Assembly: GCF_020882245.1 (NCBI RefSeq)
Contig: NW_026870018.1
Span: forward strand, 29,923 to 93,922
Source of the DNA: Rhopalosiphum padi
Lineage: Eukaryota; Arthropoda; Insecta; Hemiptera; Aphididae
Reading direction: 5' to 3'
Length of the DNA stretch: 64,000 nucleotides
In this document: positions 27,142 through 42,296 of the stretch, piece by piece
Layout: the number at the start of each line of letters is the position of its first letter
Position numbering within the stretch: position 1 is the stretch's first letter
Program-made: the position numbers and the translations under genes
Notes under the pieces: generated by a model
The model's database searches: none
What the model was told of the DNA's origin: nothing
Seen by the model: only the letters and a program-made list of their open reading frames with translations

Positions 27142-28990
27142 CCCCCCCTAATAAACGATTTAACACCATCAAATACATTAAATTTAACATTTTTCCTTAA
27201 CAACCCCCAATAATAACCGATTTAAAACCATCAAATACATTAAATTTAACATTTTTCCTTAACAAACCCCCATAATAAATGATTAAAAACCAGAAATTTC
27301 CTTAAAATGTATTAAAAAACCATTAATTCATCAAAAAACCCCATAATAATTGATTTAAATCCATCAATTATATTAAATTTAACATTTTTCCTTAACAATC
27401 CCCCATAATAAATGATTATAAACCAGAAATTTGCTAAAAATGTATTAAAAATACCATTAATTCATCAAAAAACCCCATAATAATTGATTTATATCCATCA
27501 AATAAATTAAATTTAACGTTTTTCCTTAACAACCCCCATAATAAATGATTATAAACCAGAAATTTCCTTAAAATGTATTAAAAAAACCATTAATTCATCA
27601 AAAAACCCCATAATAATTGATTTAAATCCATCAAATAAATTAAATTTAACGTTTTTCCTTAACAACCCCCAATAAAAAACTATTTAAAACCATCAAATAC
27701 ATTAAATTTAACATTTTTCCTTAACAAACCCCCATAATAAATGATTATAAACCAGAAATTTCCTTAAAATGTATTAAAAAACCATTAATTCATCAAAAAA
27801 CCCCATAATAATTGATTTAAATCCATCAAATAAATTAAATTTAACGTTTTTCCTTAACAACCCCCAATAAAAAACTATTTAAAACCATCAAATACATTAA
27901 ATTTAACATTTTTCCTTAACAAACCCCCATAATAAATGATTAAAAACCAGAAATTTCCTTAAAATATATTAAAAAAACATTTAATTCATCAAAAAACTTC
28001 ATAATAATTGATTAATATCCATCAAATAAATTAAATTTAACATTTTTCCTTAACAACCCCCAATAATAACCGATTTAAAACCATCAAATACATTAAATTT
28101 AACATTTTTCCTTAACAAACCCCCATAATAAATTATTAAAAACCAGAAATTTCCTTAACATGTATTAAAAAACCATTAATTCATCAAAAAACCCCATAAT
28201 AATTGATTTATATCCATCAAATAAATTAAATTTAACGTTTTTCCTTAACAACCCCCAATAAAAAACTATTTAAAACCATCAAATACATTAAATTTAACAT
28301 TTTTCCTTAACAACCCCCCCTAATAAACGATTTAACACCATCAAATACATTAAATTTAACATTTTTCCTTAACAACCCCCAATAATAACCGATTTAAAAC
28401 CATCAAATACATTAAATTTAACATTTTTCCTTAACAAACCCCCATAATAAATGATTAAAAACCAGAAATTTCCTTAAAATGTATTAAAAAACCATTAATT
28501 CATCAAAAAACCCCATAATAATTGATTTAAATCCATCAATTATATTAAATTTAACATTTTTCCTTAACAATCCCCCATAATAAATGATTATAAACCAGAA
28601 ATTTGCTAAAAATGTATTAAAAATACCATTAATTCATCAAAAAACCCCATAATAATTGATTTATATCCATCAAATAAATTAAATTTAACGTTTTTCCTTA
28701 ACAACCCCCATAATAAATGATTATAAACCAGAAATTTCCTTAAAATGTATTAAAAAAACCATTAATTCATCAAAAAACCCCATAATAATTGATTTAAATC
28801 CATCAAATAAATTAAATTTAACGTTTTTCCTTAACAACCCCCAATAAAAAACTATTTAAAACCATCAAATACATTAAATTTAACATTTTTCCTTAACAAA
28901 CCCCCATAATAAATGATTATAAACCAGAAATTTCCTTAAAATGTATTAAAAAACCATTAATTCATCAAAAAACCCCATAATAATTGATTT
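27142..28990 (-). repeat. 1,172-bp higher-order repeat, about 1.6 tandem copies
   Basis: S2 C-runs at 27142 and 28314 are 1172 bp apart, and AAATTTGCTAAAAATG long units follow each at the same distance (near 27432 and 28606). Unit order is the same until about 28990, where copy 2 has CCATCAATTATATT and copy 1 has CCATCAAATAAATT. The array then changes register. Confidence 0.82.
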
Positions 28991-31725
28991 AAATCCATCA
29001 ATTATATTAAATTTAACATTTTTCCTTAACAATCCCCCATAATAAATGATTATAAACCAGAAATTTGCTAAAAATGTATTAAAAATACCATTAATTCATC
29101 AAAAAACCCCATAATAATTGATTTATATCCATCAAATAAATTAAATTTAACGTTTTTCCTTAACAACCCCCAATAAAAAACTATTTAAAACCATCAAATA
29201 CATTAAATTTAACATTTTTCCTTAACAAACCCCCATAATAAATGATTAAAAACCAGAAATTTCCTTAAAATATATTAAAAAAACATTTAATTCATCAAAA
29301 AACTTCATAATAATTGATTAATATCCATCAAATAAATTAAATTTAACATTTTTCCTTAACAACCCCCAATAATAACCGATTTAAAACCATCAAATACATT
29401 AAATTTAACATTTTTCCTTAACAAACCCCCATAATAAATTATTAAAAACCAGAAATTTCCTTAACATGTATTAAAAAACCATTAATTCATCAAAAAACCC
29501 CATAATAATTGATTTATATCCATCAAATAAATTAAATTTAACGTTTTTCCTTAACAACCCCCAATAAAAAACTATTTAAAACCATCAAATACATTAAATT
29601 TAACATTTTTCCTTAACAAACCCCCATAATAAATGATTAAAAACCAGAAATTTCCTTAAAATGTATTAAAAAACCATTAATTCATCAAAAAACCCCATAA
29701 TAATTGATTTAAATCCATCAATTATATTAAATTTAACATTTTTCCTTAACAATCCCCCATAATAAATGATTATAAACCAGAAATTTGCTAAAAATGTATT
29801 AAAAATACCATTAATTCATCAAAAAACCCCATAATAATTGATTTATATCCATCAAATAAATTAAATTTAACGTTTTTCCTTAACAACCCCCATAATAAAT
29901 GATTATAAACCAGAAATTTCCTTAAAATGTATTAAAAAAACCATTAATTCATCAAAAAACCCCATAATAATTGATTTAAATCCATCAATTATATTAAATT
30001 TAACATTTTTCCTTAACAACCCCCCATAATAAATGATTAAAAACCAGAAATTTCCTTAAAATGTATTAAAAAACCATTAATTCATCAAAAAACCCCATAA
30101 AAACCGCTTTAAATCCATCAAATAAATTAAATTTAACGTTTTTCCTTAACAACCCCCAATAAAAAACTATTTAAAACCATCAAATACATTAAATTTAACA
30201 TTTTTCCTTAACAAACCCCCATAATAAATGATTAAAAACCAGAAATTTCCTTAAAATATATTAAAAAAACATTTAATTCATCAAAAAACTTCATAATAAT
30301 TGATTAATATCCATCAAATAAATTAAATTTAACATTTTTCCTTAACAACCCCCAATAATAACCGATTTAAAACCATCAAATACATTAAATTTAACATTTT
30401 TCCTTAACAAACCCCCATAATAAATTATTAAAAACCAGAAATTTCCTTAACATGTATTAAAAAACCATTAATTCATCAAAAAACCCCAATAATAACCGAT
30501 TTAAAACCATCAAATACATTAAATTTAACATTTTTCCTTAACAAACCCCCATAATAAATGATTAAAAACCAGAAATTTCCTTAAAATATATTAAAAAAAC
30601 ATTTAATTCATCAAAAAACTTCATAATAATTGATTAATATCCATCAAATAAATTAAATTTAACATTTTTCCTTAACAACCCCCAATAATAACCGATTTAA
30701 AACCATCAAATACATTAAATTTAACATTTTTCCTTAACAAACCCCCATAATAAATGATTATAAACCAGAAATTTCCTTAAAATGTATTAAAAAAACCATT
30801 AATTCATCAAAAAACCCCATAATAATTGATTTAAATCCATCAATTATATTAAATTTAACATTTTTTCTCAACAAACCCCCATAATAAATTATTAAAAACC
30901 AGAAATTTCCTTAACATGTATTAAAAAACCATTTATTCATCAAAAAACTCCATAAAAACCGCTTTAAATCCATCAAATAAATTAAATTTAACATTTTTCC
31001 TTAACAACCCCCAATAATAACCGATTTAAAACCATCAAATACATTAAATTTAACATTTTTCCTTAACAAACCCCCATAATAAATTATTAAAAACCAGAAA
31101 TTTCCTTAACATGTATTAAAAAACCATTAATTCATCAAAAAACCCCATAATAATTGATTTAAATCCATCAAATAAATTAAATTTAACATTTTTCCTTAAC
31201 AACCCCCATAATAAATGATTAAAAACCAGAAATTTCCTTAAAATGTATTAAAAAAACCATTAATTCATCAAAAAACCCCATAATAATTGATTTATATCCA
31301 TCAAATAAATTAAATTTAACGTTTTTCCTTAACAACCCCCAATAAAAAACTATTTAAAACCATCAAATACATTAAATTTAACATTTTTCCTTAACAAACC
31401 CCCATAATAAATGATTAAAAACCAGAAATTTCCTTAAAATGTATTAAAAAACCATTAATTCATCAAAAAACCCCATAAAAACCGCTTTAAATCCATCAAA
31501 TAAATTAAATTTAACATTTTTTCTCAACAAACCCCCATAATAAATTATTAAAAACCAGAAATTTCCTTAACATGTATTAAAAAACCATTAATTCATCAAA
31601 AAACCCCATAATAATTGATTTATATCCATCAAATAAATTAAATTTAACGTTTTTCCTTAACAACCCCCAATAAAAAACTATTTAAAACCATCAAATACAT
31701 TAAATTTAACATTTTTCCTTAACAA

Positions 31726-34421
31726 CCCCCCCTAATAAACGATTTAACACCATCAAATACATTAAATTTAACATTTTTCCTTAACAAACCCCCATAATAA
31801 ATGATTAAAAACCAGAAATTTCCTTAAAATGTATTAAAAAACCATTAATTCATCAAAAAACCCCAATAATAACCGATTTAAAACCATCAAATACATTAAA
31901 TTTAACATTTTTCCTTAACAAACCCCCATAATAAATGATTAAAAACCAGAAATTTCCTTAAAATATATTAAAAAAACATTTAATTCATCAAAAAACTTCA
32001 TAATAATTGATTAATATCCATCAAATAAATTAAATTTAACATTTTTCCTTAACAACCCCCAATAATAACCGATTTAAAACCATCAAATACATTAAATTTA
32101 ACATTTTTCCTTAACAAACCCCCATAATAAATGATTATAAACCAGAAATTTCCTTAAAATGTATTAAAAAAACCATTAATTCATCAAAAAACCCCATAAT
32201 AATTGATTTAAATCCATCAATTATATTAAATTTAACATTTTTCCTTAACAACCCCCCATAATAAATGATTAAAAACCAGAAATTTCCTTAAAATGTATTA
32301 AAAAACCATTAATTCATCAAAAAACCCCATAAAAACCGCTTTAAATCCATAAAATAAATTAAATTTAACATTTTTTCTCAACAAACCCCCATAATAAATT
32401 ATTAAAAACCAGAAATTTCCTTAACATGTATTAAAAAACCATTTATTCATCAAAAAACTCCATAAAAACCGCTTTAAATCCATCAAATAAATTAAATTTA
32501 ACATTTTTCCTTAACAACCCCCATAATAAATGATTAAAAACCAGAAATTTCCTTAAAATGTATTAAAAAAACCATTAATTCATCAAAAAACCCCATAATA
32601 ATTGATTTATATCCATCAAATAAATTAAATTTAACGTTTTTCCTTAACAACCCCCAATAAAAAACTATTTAAAACCATCAAATACATTAAATTTAACATT
32701 TTTCCTTAACAAACCCCCATAATAAATGATTATAAACCAGAAATTTCCTTAAAATGTATTAAAAAACCATTAATTCATCAAAAAACCCCATAAAAACCGC
32801 TTTAAATCCATCAATTATATTAAATTTAACATTTTTCCTTAACAATCCCCCATAATAAATGATTATAAACCAGAAATTTGCTAAAAATGTATTAAAAATA
32901 CCATTAATTCATCAAAAAAACCCCATAATAATTGATTTATATCCATCAAATAAATTAAATTTAACGTTTTTCCTTAACAACCCCCATAATAAATGATTAT
33001 AAACCAGAAATTTCCTTAAAATGTATTAAAAAAACCATTAATTCATCAAAAAACCCCATAAAAACCGCTTTAAATCCATCAAATAAATTAAATTTAACGT
33101 TTTTCCTTAACAACCCCCAATAAAAAACTATTTAAAACCATCAAATACATTAAATTTAACATTTTTCCTTAACAAACCCCCATAATAAATGATTAAAAAC
33201 CAGAAATTTCCTTAAAATATATTAAAAAAACATTTAATTCATCAAAAAACTTCATAATAATTGATTAATATCCATCAAATAAATTAAATTTAACATTTTT
33301 CCTTAACAACCCCCAATAATAACCGATTTAAAACCATCAAATACATTAAATTTAACATTTTTCCTTAACAAACCCCCATAATAAATTATTAAAAACCAGA
33401 AATTTCCTTAACATGTATTAAAAAACCATTAATTCATCAAAAAACACCATAATAATTGATTTATATCCATCAAATAAATTAAATTTAACGTTTTTCCTTA
33501 ACAACCCCCAATAAAAAACTATTTAAAACCATCAAATACATTAAATTTAACATTTTTCCTTAACAACCCCCCCTAATAAACGATTTAACACCATCAAATA
33601 CATTAAATTTAACATTTTTCCTTAACAACCCCCAATAATAACCGATTTAAAACCATCAAATACATTAAATTTAACATTTTTCCTTAACAAACCCCCATAA
33701 TAAATGATTATAAACCAGAAATTTCCTTAAAATGTATTAAAAAAACCATTAATTCATCAAAAAACCCCATAATAATTGATTTAAATCCATCAATTATATT
33801 AAATTTAACATTTTTCCTTAACAATCCCCCATAATAAATGATTAAAAACCAGAAATTTCCTTAAAATGTATTAAAAAACCATTAATTCATCAAAAAACCC
33901 CATAATAATTGATTTAAATCCATCAATTATATTAAATTTAACATTTTTCCTTAACAATCCCCCATAATAAATGATTATAAACCAGAAATTTGCTAAAAAT
34001 GTATTAAAAATACCATTAATTCATCAAAAAACCCCATAATAATTGATTTATATCCATCAAATAAATTAAATTTAACGTTTTTCCTTAACAACCCCCATAA
34101 TAAATGATTATAAACCAGAAATTTCCTTAAAATGTATTAAAAAAACCATTAATTCATCAAAAAAACCCCATAATAATTGATTTAAATCCATCAATTATAT
34201 TAAATTTAACATTTTTCCTTAACAACCCCCCATAATAAATGATTAAAAACCAGAAATTTCCTTAAAATGTATTAAAAAACCATTAATTCATCAAAAAACC
34301 CCATAAAAGCCGCTTTAAATCCATCAAATAAATTAAATTTAACGTTTTTCCTTAACAACCCCCAATAAAAAACTATTTAAAACCATCAAATACATTAAAT
34401 TTAACATTTTTCCTTAACAAA
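31726..34421 (-). repeat. 2.7-2.8-kb higher-order repeat, copy A
   Basis: Starts at an S2 unit (C-run 31726). It shares private markers with the next block. A long unit with CATAAAAACCGCTTT and then CCATCAATTATATT (near 32790) recurs near 35625. The substitution ATAAAAGCCGC (G at 34309) recurs at 37137, 2828 bp away. AAATTTGCTAAAAATG is near 32880 and 35709, and a second S2 is at 33567 and 36396. Length is 2,696 bp. Confidence 0.9.
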
Positions 34422-37250
34422 CCCCCCTAATAAACGATTTAACACCATCAAATACATTAAATTTAACATTTTTCCTTAACAAACCCCCATAATAAATGAT
34501 TAAAAACCAGAAATTTCCTTAAAATGTATTAAAAAACCATTAATTCATCAAAAAACCCCAATAATAACCGATTTAAAAACCATCAAATACATTAAATTTA
34601 ACATTTTTCCTTAACAAACCCCCATAATAAATGATTAAAAACCAGAAATTTCCTTAAAATGTATTAAAAAACCATTAATTCATCAAAAAACCCCAATAAT
34701 AACCGATTTAAAACCATCAAATACATTAAATTTAACATTTTTCCTTAACAAACCCCCATAATAAATGATTAAAAACCAGAAATTTCCTTAAAATATATTA
34801 AAAAAACATTTAATTCATCAAAAAACTTCATAATAATTGATTAATATCCATCAAATAAATTAAATTTAACATTTTTCCTTAACAACCCCCAATAATAACC
34901 GATTTAAAACCATCAAATACATTAAATTTAACATTTTTCCTTAACAAACCCCCATAATAAATGATTATAAACCAGAAATTTCCTTAAAATGTATTAAAAA
35001 AACCATTAATTCATCAAAAAACCCCATAATAATTGATTTAAATCCATCAATTATATTAAATTTAACAATTTTCCTTAACAACCCCCCATAATAAATGATT
35101 AAAAACCAGAAATTTCCTTAAAATGTATTAAAAAACCATTAATTCATCAAAAAACCCCATAAAAACCGCTTTAAATCCATAAAATAAATTAAATTTAACA
35201 TTTTTTCTCAACAAACCCCCATAATAAATTATTAAAAACCAGAAATTTCCTTAACATGTATTAAAAAACCATTTATTCATCAAAAAACTCCATAAAAACC
35301 GCTTTAAATCCATCAAATAAATTAAATTTAACATTTTTCCTTAACAACCCCCATAATAAATGATTAAAAACCAGAAATTTCCTTAAAATGTATTAAAAAA
35401 ACCATTAATTCATCAAAAAACCCCATAATAATTGATTTATATCCATCAAATAAATTAAATTTAACGTTTTTCCTTAACAACCCCCAATAAAAAACTATTT
35501 AAAACCATCAAATACATTAAATTTAACATTTTTCCTTAACAAACCCCCATAATAAATGATTATAAACCAGAAATTTCCTTAAAATGTATTAAAAAACCAT
35601 TAATTCATCAAAAAACCCCATAAAAACCGCTTTAAATCCATCAATTATATTAAATTTAACATTTTTCCTTAACAATCCCCCATAATAAATGATTATAAAC
35701 CAGAAATTTGCTAAAAATGTATTAAAAATACCATTAATTCATCAAAAAACCCCATAATAATTGATTTATATCCATCAAATAAATTAAATTTAACGTTTTT
35801 CCTTAACAACCCCCATAATAAATGATTATAAACCAGAAATTTCCTTAAAATGTATTAAAAAAACCATTAATTCATCAAAAAACCCCATAAAAACCGCTTT
35901 AAATCCATCAAATAAATTAAATTTAACGTTTTTCCTTAACAACCCCCAATAAAAAACTATTTAAAACCATCAAATACATTAAATTTAACATTTTTCCTTA
36001 ACAAACCCCCATAATAAATGATTAAAAACCAGAAATTTCCTTAAAATATATTAAAAAAACATTTAATTCATCAAAAAACTTCATAATAATTGATTAATAT
36101 CCATCAAATAAATTAAATTTAACATTTTTCCTTAACAACCCCCAATAATAACCGATTTAAAACCATCAAATACATTAAATTTAACATTTTTCCTTAACAA
36201 ACCCCCATAATAAATTATTAAAAACCAGAAATTTCCTTAACATGTATTAAAAAACCATTAATTCATCAAAAAACCCCATAATAATTGATTTATATCCATC
36301 AAATAAATTAAATTTAACGTTTTTCCTTAACAACCCCCAATAAAAAACTATTTAAAACCATCAAATACATTAAATTTAACATTTTTCCTTAACAACCCCC
36401 CCTAATAAACGATTTAACACCATCAAATACATTAAATTTAACATTTTTCCTTAACAACCCCCAATAATAACCGATTTAAAACCATCAAATACATTAAATT
36501 TAACATTTTTCCTTAACAAACCCCCATAATAAATGATTATAAACCAGAAATTTCCTTAAAATGTATTAAAAAAACCATTAATTCATCAAAAAACCCCATA
36601 ATAATTGATTTAAATCCATCAATTATATTAAATTTAACATTTTTCCTTAACAATCCCCCATAATAAATGATTAAAAACCAGAAATTTCCTTAAAATGTAT
36701 TAAAAAACCATTAATTCATCAAAAAACCCCATAATAATTGATTTAAATCCATCAATTATATTAAATTTAACATTTTTCCTTAACAATCCCCCATAATAAA
36801 TGATTATAAACCAGAAATTTGCTAAAAATGTATTAAAAATACCATTAATTCATCAAAAAACCCCATAATAATTGATTTATATCCATCAAATAAATTAAAT
36901 TTAACGTTTTTCCTTAACAACCCCCATAATAAATGATTATAAACCAGAAATTTCCTTAAAATGTATTAAAAAAACCATTAATTCATCAAAAAACCCCATA
37001 ATAATTGATTTAAATCCATCAATTATATTAAATTTAACATTTTTCCTTAACAACCCCCCATAATAAATGATTAAAAACCAGAAATTTCCTTAAAATGTAT
37101 TAAAAAACCATTAATTCATCAAAAAACCCCATAAAAGCCGCTTTAAATCCATCAAATAAATTAAATTTAACGTTTTTCCTTAACAACCCCCAATAAAAAA
37201 CTATTTAAAACCATCAAATACATTAAATTTAACATTTTTCCTTAACAAAC
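34422..37250 (-). repeat. 2.7-2.8-kb higher-order repeat, copy B with one extra unit
   Basis: Begins at a variant S2 with only six C (34422-34427, preceded by AAA). It follows copy A's order but contains two successive hybrid units with CCCCAATAATAACCG (near 34557 and 34692), where copy A has one (near 31858). The offset accordingly jumps from 2696 to about 2829 bp, a difference of one long unit (133 bp). After about 37250 the order departs from the expected next copy. Confidence 0.88.
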
Positions 37251-37699
37251 CCCCATAATAAATGATTAAAAACCAGAAATTTCCTTAAAATATATTAAAA
37301 AAACATTTAATTCATCAAAAAACTTCATAATAATTGATTAATATCCATCAAATAAATTAAATTTAACATTTTTCCTTAACAACCCCCAATAATAACCGAT
37401 TTAAAACCATCAAATACATTAAATTTAACATTTTTCCTTAACAAACCCCCATAATAAATTATTAAAAACCAGAAATTTCCTTAACATGTATTAAAAAACC
37501 ATTAATTCATCAAAAAACCCCATAATAATTGATTTATATCCATCAAATAAATTAAATTTAACGTTTTTCCTTAACAACCCCCAATAAAAAATTATTTAAA
37601 ACCATCAAATACATTAAATTTAACATTTTTCCTTAACAACCCCCCCTAATAAACGATTTAACACCATCAAATACATTAAATTTAACATTTTTCCTTAAC

Positions 37700-40600
37700 A
37701 ACCCCCAATAATAACCGATTTAAAACCATCAAATACATTAAATTTAACATTTTTCCTTAACAAACCCCCATAATAAATGATTATAAACCAGAAATTTCCT
37801 TAAAATGTATTAAAAAAACCATTAATTCATCAAAAAACCCCATAATAATTGATTTAAATCCATCAATTATATTAAATTTAACATTTTTCCTTAACAATCC
37901 CCCATAATAAATGATTAAAAACCAGAAATTTCCTTAAAATGTATTAAAAAACCATTAATTCATCAAAAAACCCCATAAAAACCGCTTTAAATCCATCAAA
38001 TAAATTAAATTTAACATTTTTTCTCAACAAACCCCCATAATAAATTATTAAAAACCAGAAATTTCCTTAACATGTATTAAAAAACCATTTATTCATCAAA
38101 AAACTTCATAATAATTGATTAATATCCATCAAATAAATTAAATTTAACATTTTTCCTTAACAACCCCCAATAATAACCGATTTAAAACCATCAAATACAT
38201 TAAATTTAACATTTTTCCTTAACAAACCCCCATAATAAATTATTAAAAACCAGAAATTTCCTTAACATGTATTAAAAAACCATTAATTCATCAAAAAACC
38301 CCATAATAATTGATTTAAATCCATCAAATAAATTAAATTTAACATTTTTCCTTAACAACCCCCATAATAAATGATTAAAAACCAGAAATTTCCTTAAAAT
38401 GTATTAAAAAACCATTAATTCATCAAAAAACCCCATAAAAACCGCTTTAAATCCATCAAATAAATTAAATTTAACATTTTTTCTCAACAAACCCCCATAA
38501 TAAATTATTAAAAACCAGAAATTTCCTTAACATGTATTAAAAAACCATTAATTCATCAAAAAACCCCATAATAATTGATTTATATCCATCAAATAAATTA
38601 AATTTAACGTTTTTCCTTAACAACCCCCAATAAAAAACTATTTAAAACCATCAAATACATTAAATTTAACATTTTTCCTTAACAACCCCCCCTAATAAAC
38701 GATTTAACACCATCAAATACATTAAATTTAACATTTTTCCTTAACAACCCCCATAATAAATGATTAAAAACCAGAAATTTCCTTAAAATGTATTAAAAAA
38801 AACCATTAATTCATCAAAAAACCCCATAATAATTGATTTATATCCATCAAATAAATTAAATTTAACGTTTTTCCTTAACAACCCCCAATAAAAAACTATT
38901 TAAAACCATCAAATACATTAAATTTAACATTTTTCCTTAACAAACCCCCATAATAACTGATTATAAACCAGAAATTTCCTTAAAATGTATTAAAAAACCA
39001 TTAATTCATCAAAAAACCCCATAATAATTGATTTAAATCCATCAATTATATTAAATTTAACATTTTTCCTTAACAATCCCCCATAATAAATGATTATAAA
39101 CCAGAAATTTGCTAAAAATGTATTAAAAATACCATTAATTCATCAAAAAACCCCATAATAATTGATTTATATCCATCAAATAAATTAAATTTAACGTTTT
39201 TCCTTAACAACCCCCATAATAAATGATTATAAACCAGAAATTTCCTTAAAATGTATTAAAAAAAACCATTAATTCATCAAAAAACCCCATAAAAACCGCT
39301 TTAAATCCATCAAATAAATTAAATTTAACGTTTTTCCTTAACAACCCCCAATAAAAAACTATTTAAAACCATCAAATACATTAAATTAAACATTTTTCCT
39401 TAACAAACCCCCATAATAAATTATTAAAAACCAGAAATTTCCTTAACATGTATTAAAAAACCATTAATTCATCAAAAAACCCCATAATAATTGATTTATA
39501 TCCATCAAATAAATTAAATTTAACGTTTTTCCTTAACAACCCCCAATAAAAAACTATTTAAAACCATCAAATACATTAAATTTAACATTTTTCCTTAACA
39601 ACCCCCCCTAATAAACGATTTAACACCATCAAATACATTAAATTTAACATTTTTCCTTAACAAACCCCCATAATAAATGATTAAAAACCAGAAATTTCCT
39701 TAAAATGTATTAAAAAAACCATTAATTCATCAAAAAACCCCATAATAATTGATTTATATCCATCAAATAAATTAAATTTAACGTTTTTCCTTAACAACCC
39801 CCAATAAAAAACTATTTAAAACCATCAAATACATTAAATTTAACATTTTTCCTTAACAAACCCCCATAATAAATGATTAAAAACCAGAAATTTCCTTAAA
39901 ATATATTAAAAAAACATTTAATTCATCAAAAAACTTCATAATAATTGATTAATATCCATCAAATAAATTAAATTTAACATTTTTCCTTAACAACCCCCAA
40001 TAATAACCGATTTAAAACCATCAAATACATTAAATTTAACATTTTTCCTTAACAAACCCCCATAATAAATGATTATAAACCAGAAATTTCCTTAAAATGT
40101 ATTAAAAAAACCATTAATTCATCAAAAAACCCCATAATAATTGATTTAAATCCATCAATTATATTAAATTTAACATTTTTCCTTAACAACCCCCCATAAT
40201 AAATGATTAAAAACCAGAAATTTCCTTAAAATGTATTAAAAAACCATTAATTCATCAAAAAACCCCATAAAAACCGCTTTAAATCCATAAAATAAATTAA
40301 ATTTAACATTTTTTCTCAACAAATCCCCATAATAAATTATTAAAAACCAGAAATTTCCTTAACATGTATTAAAAAACCATTTATTCATCAAAAAACTCCA
40401 TAAAAACCGCTTTAAATCCATCAAATAAATTAAATTTAACATTTTTCCTTAACAACCCCCATAATAAATGATTAAAAACCAGAAATTTCCTTAAAATGTA
40501 TTAAAAAAAACCATTAATTCATCAAAAAACCCCATAATAATTGATTTATATCCATCAAATAAATTAAATTTAACGTTTTTCCTTAACAACCCCCAATAAA

Positions 40601-41246
40601 AAACTATTTAAAACCATCAAATACATTAAATTTAACATTTTTCCTTAACAAACCCCCATAATAACTGATTATAAACCAGAAATTTCCTTAAAATGTATTA
40701 AAAAACCATTAATTCATCAAAAAACCCCATAATAATTGATTTAAATCCATCAATTATATTAAATTTAACATTTTTCCTTAACAATCCCCCATAATAAATG
40801 ATTATAAACCAGAAATTTGCTAAAAATGTATTAAAAATACCATTAATTCATCAAAAAACCCCATAATAATTGATTTATATCCATCAAATAAATTAAATTT
40901 AACGTTTTTCCTTAACAACCCCCATAATAAATGATTATAAACCAGAAATTTCCTTAAAATGTATTAAAAAAAACCATTAATTCATCAAAAAACCCCATAA
41001 AAACCGCTTTAAATCCATCAAATAAATTAAATTTAACGTTTTTCCTTAACAACCCCCAATAAAAAACTATTTAAAACCATCAAATACATTAAATTTAACA
41101 TTTTTCCTTAACAAACCCCCATAATAAATGATTAAAAACCAGAAATTTCCTTAAAATATATTAAAAAAACATTTAATTCATCAAAAAACTTCATAATAAT
41201 TGATTAATATCCATCAAATAAATTAAATTTAACATTTTTCCTTAAC
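37700..41246 (-). repeat. 3.55-kb higher-order repeat, copy 1
   Basis: Starts at an S3 short unit (AACCCCC at 37700) and ends where the same S3 begins again at 41247, giving 3,547 bp. Inside are two CATAATAACTGATTATAAACC long units (C of ACTG at 38957 and 40665) and two AAATTTGCTAAAAATG long units (near 39110 and 40818). The TAACTG variant is not seen before 38.9 kb in the window, so it dates this expansion. A private ATTAAATTAAACATTT (near 39383) marks this copy. Confidence 0.92.
40786..40918 (-). repeat. Exemplar variant long unit with AAATTTGCTAAAAATG (133 bp)
   Basis: Distinguished from other long units by GCTAAAAATG in place of CCTTAAAATG, by AAAAATACCATT in place of AAAAAACCATT, and by a preceding AATCCCCC. 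It is first seen near 18.3 kb and then recurs to the right end in fixed positions of the higher-order repeats, always with TTGATTTATATCC and AACGTT. Confidence 0.93.
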
Positions 41247-41248
41247 AA

Positions 41249-41311
41249 CCCCCAATAATAACCGATTTAAAACCATCAAATACATTAAATTTAACATTTT
41301 TCCTTAACAAA
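41249..41311 (-). repeat. Exemplar short unit S3 (63 bp)
   Basis: CCCCCAATAATAACCGATTT, then the common short-unit body. It is the reverse complement of the usual left-arm AAATCGGTTATTATTGGGGG short unit, so it is the short-unit type shared by both arms. It contains one CpG. Confidence 0.93.
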
Positions 41312-42172
41312 CCCCCATAATAAATGATTATAAACCAGAAATTTCCTTAAAATGTATTAAAAAAACCATTAATTCATCAAAAAACCCCATAATAATTGAT
41401 TTAAATCCATCAATTATATTAAATTTAACATTTTTCCTTAACAATCCCCCATAATAAATGATTAAAAACCAGAAATTTCCTTAAAATGTATTAAAAAACC
41501 ATTAATTCATCAAAAAACCCCATAAAAACCGCTTTAAATCCATCAAATAAATTAAATTTAACATTTTTTCTCAACAAACCCCCATAATAAATTATTAAAA
41601 ACCAGAAATTTCCTTAACATGTATTAAAAAACCATTTATTCATCAAAAAACTTCATAATAATTGATTAATATCCATCAAATAAATTAAATTTAACATTTT
41701 TCCTTAACAACCCCCAATAATAACCGATTTAAAAACCATCAAATACATTAAATTTAACATTTTTCCTTAACAAACCCCCATAATAAATTATTAAAAACCA
41801 GAAATTTCCTTAACATGTATTAAAAAACCATTAATTCATCAAAAAACCCCATAATAATTGATTTAAATCCATCAAATAAATTAAATTTAACATTTTTCCT
41901 TAACAACCCCCATAATAAATGATTAAAAACCAGAAATTTCCTTAAAATGTATTAAAAAACCATTAATTCATCAAAAAACCCCATAAAAACCGCTTTAAAT
42001 CCATCAAATAAATTAAATTTAACATTTTTTCTCAACAAACCCCCATAATAAATTATTAAAAACCAGAAATTTCCTTAACATGTATTAAAAAAACCATTAA
42101 TTCATCAAAAAACCCCATAATAATTGATTTATATCCATCAAATAAATTAAATTTAACGTTTTTCCTTAACAA

Positions 42173-42234
42173 CCCCCAATAAAAAACTATTTAAAACCAT
42201 CAAATACATTAAATTTAACATTTTTCCTTAACAA
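42173..42234 (-). repeat. Exemplar short unit S1 (62 bp)
   Basis: CCCCCAATAAAAAACTATTT, then the common AAACCATCAAATACATT body and the TTTTTCCTTAACAA end. It nearly always follows a unit ending in AACGTTTTTCC. The reverse complement of this pair is found in the left arm only near 9.5 and 11.15 kb. Confidence 0.93.
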
Positions 42235-42296
42235 CCCCCCCTAATAAACGATTTAACACCATCAAATACATTAAATTTAACATTTTTCCTTAACAA
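42235..42296 (-). repeat. Exemplar short unit S2 (62 bp)
   Basis: Begins with seven C, then TAATAAACGATTTAACACC. It contains one CpG. S2 nearly always follows S1. About 35 S2 copies can be seen in the right arm and none was seen in the left arm. C-run length varies from 6 to 8. Confidence 0.92.
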
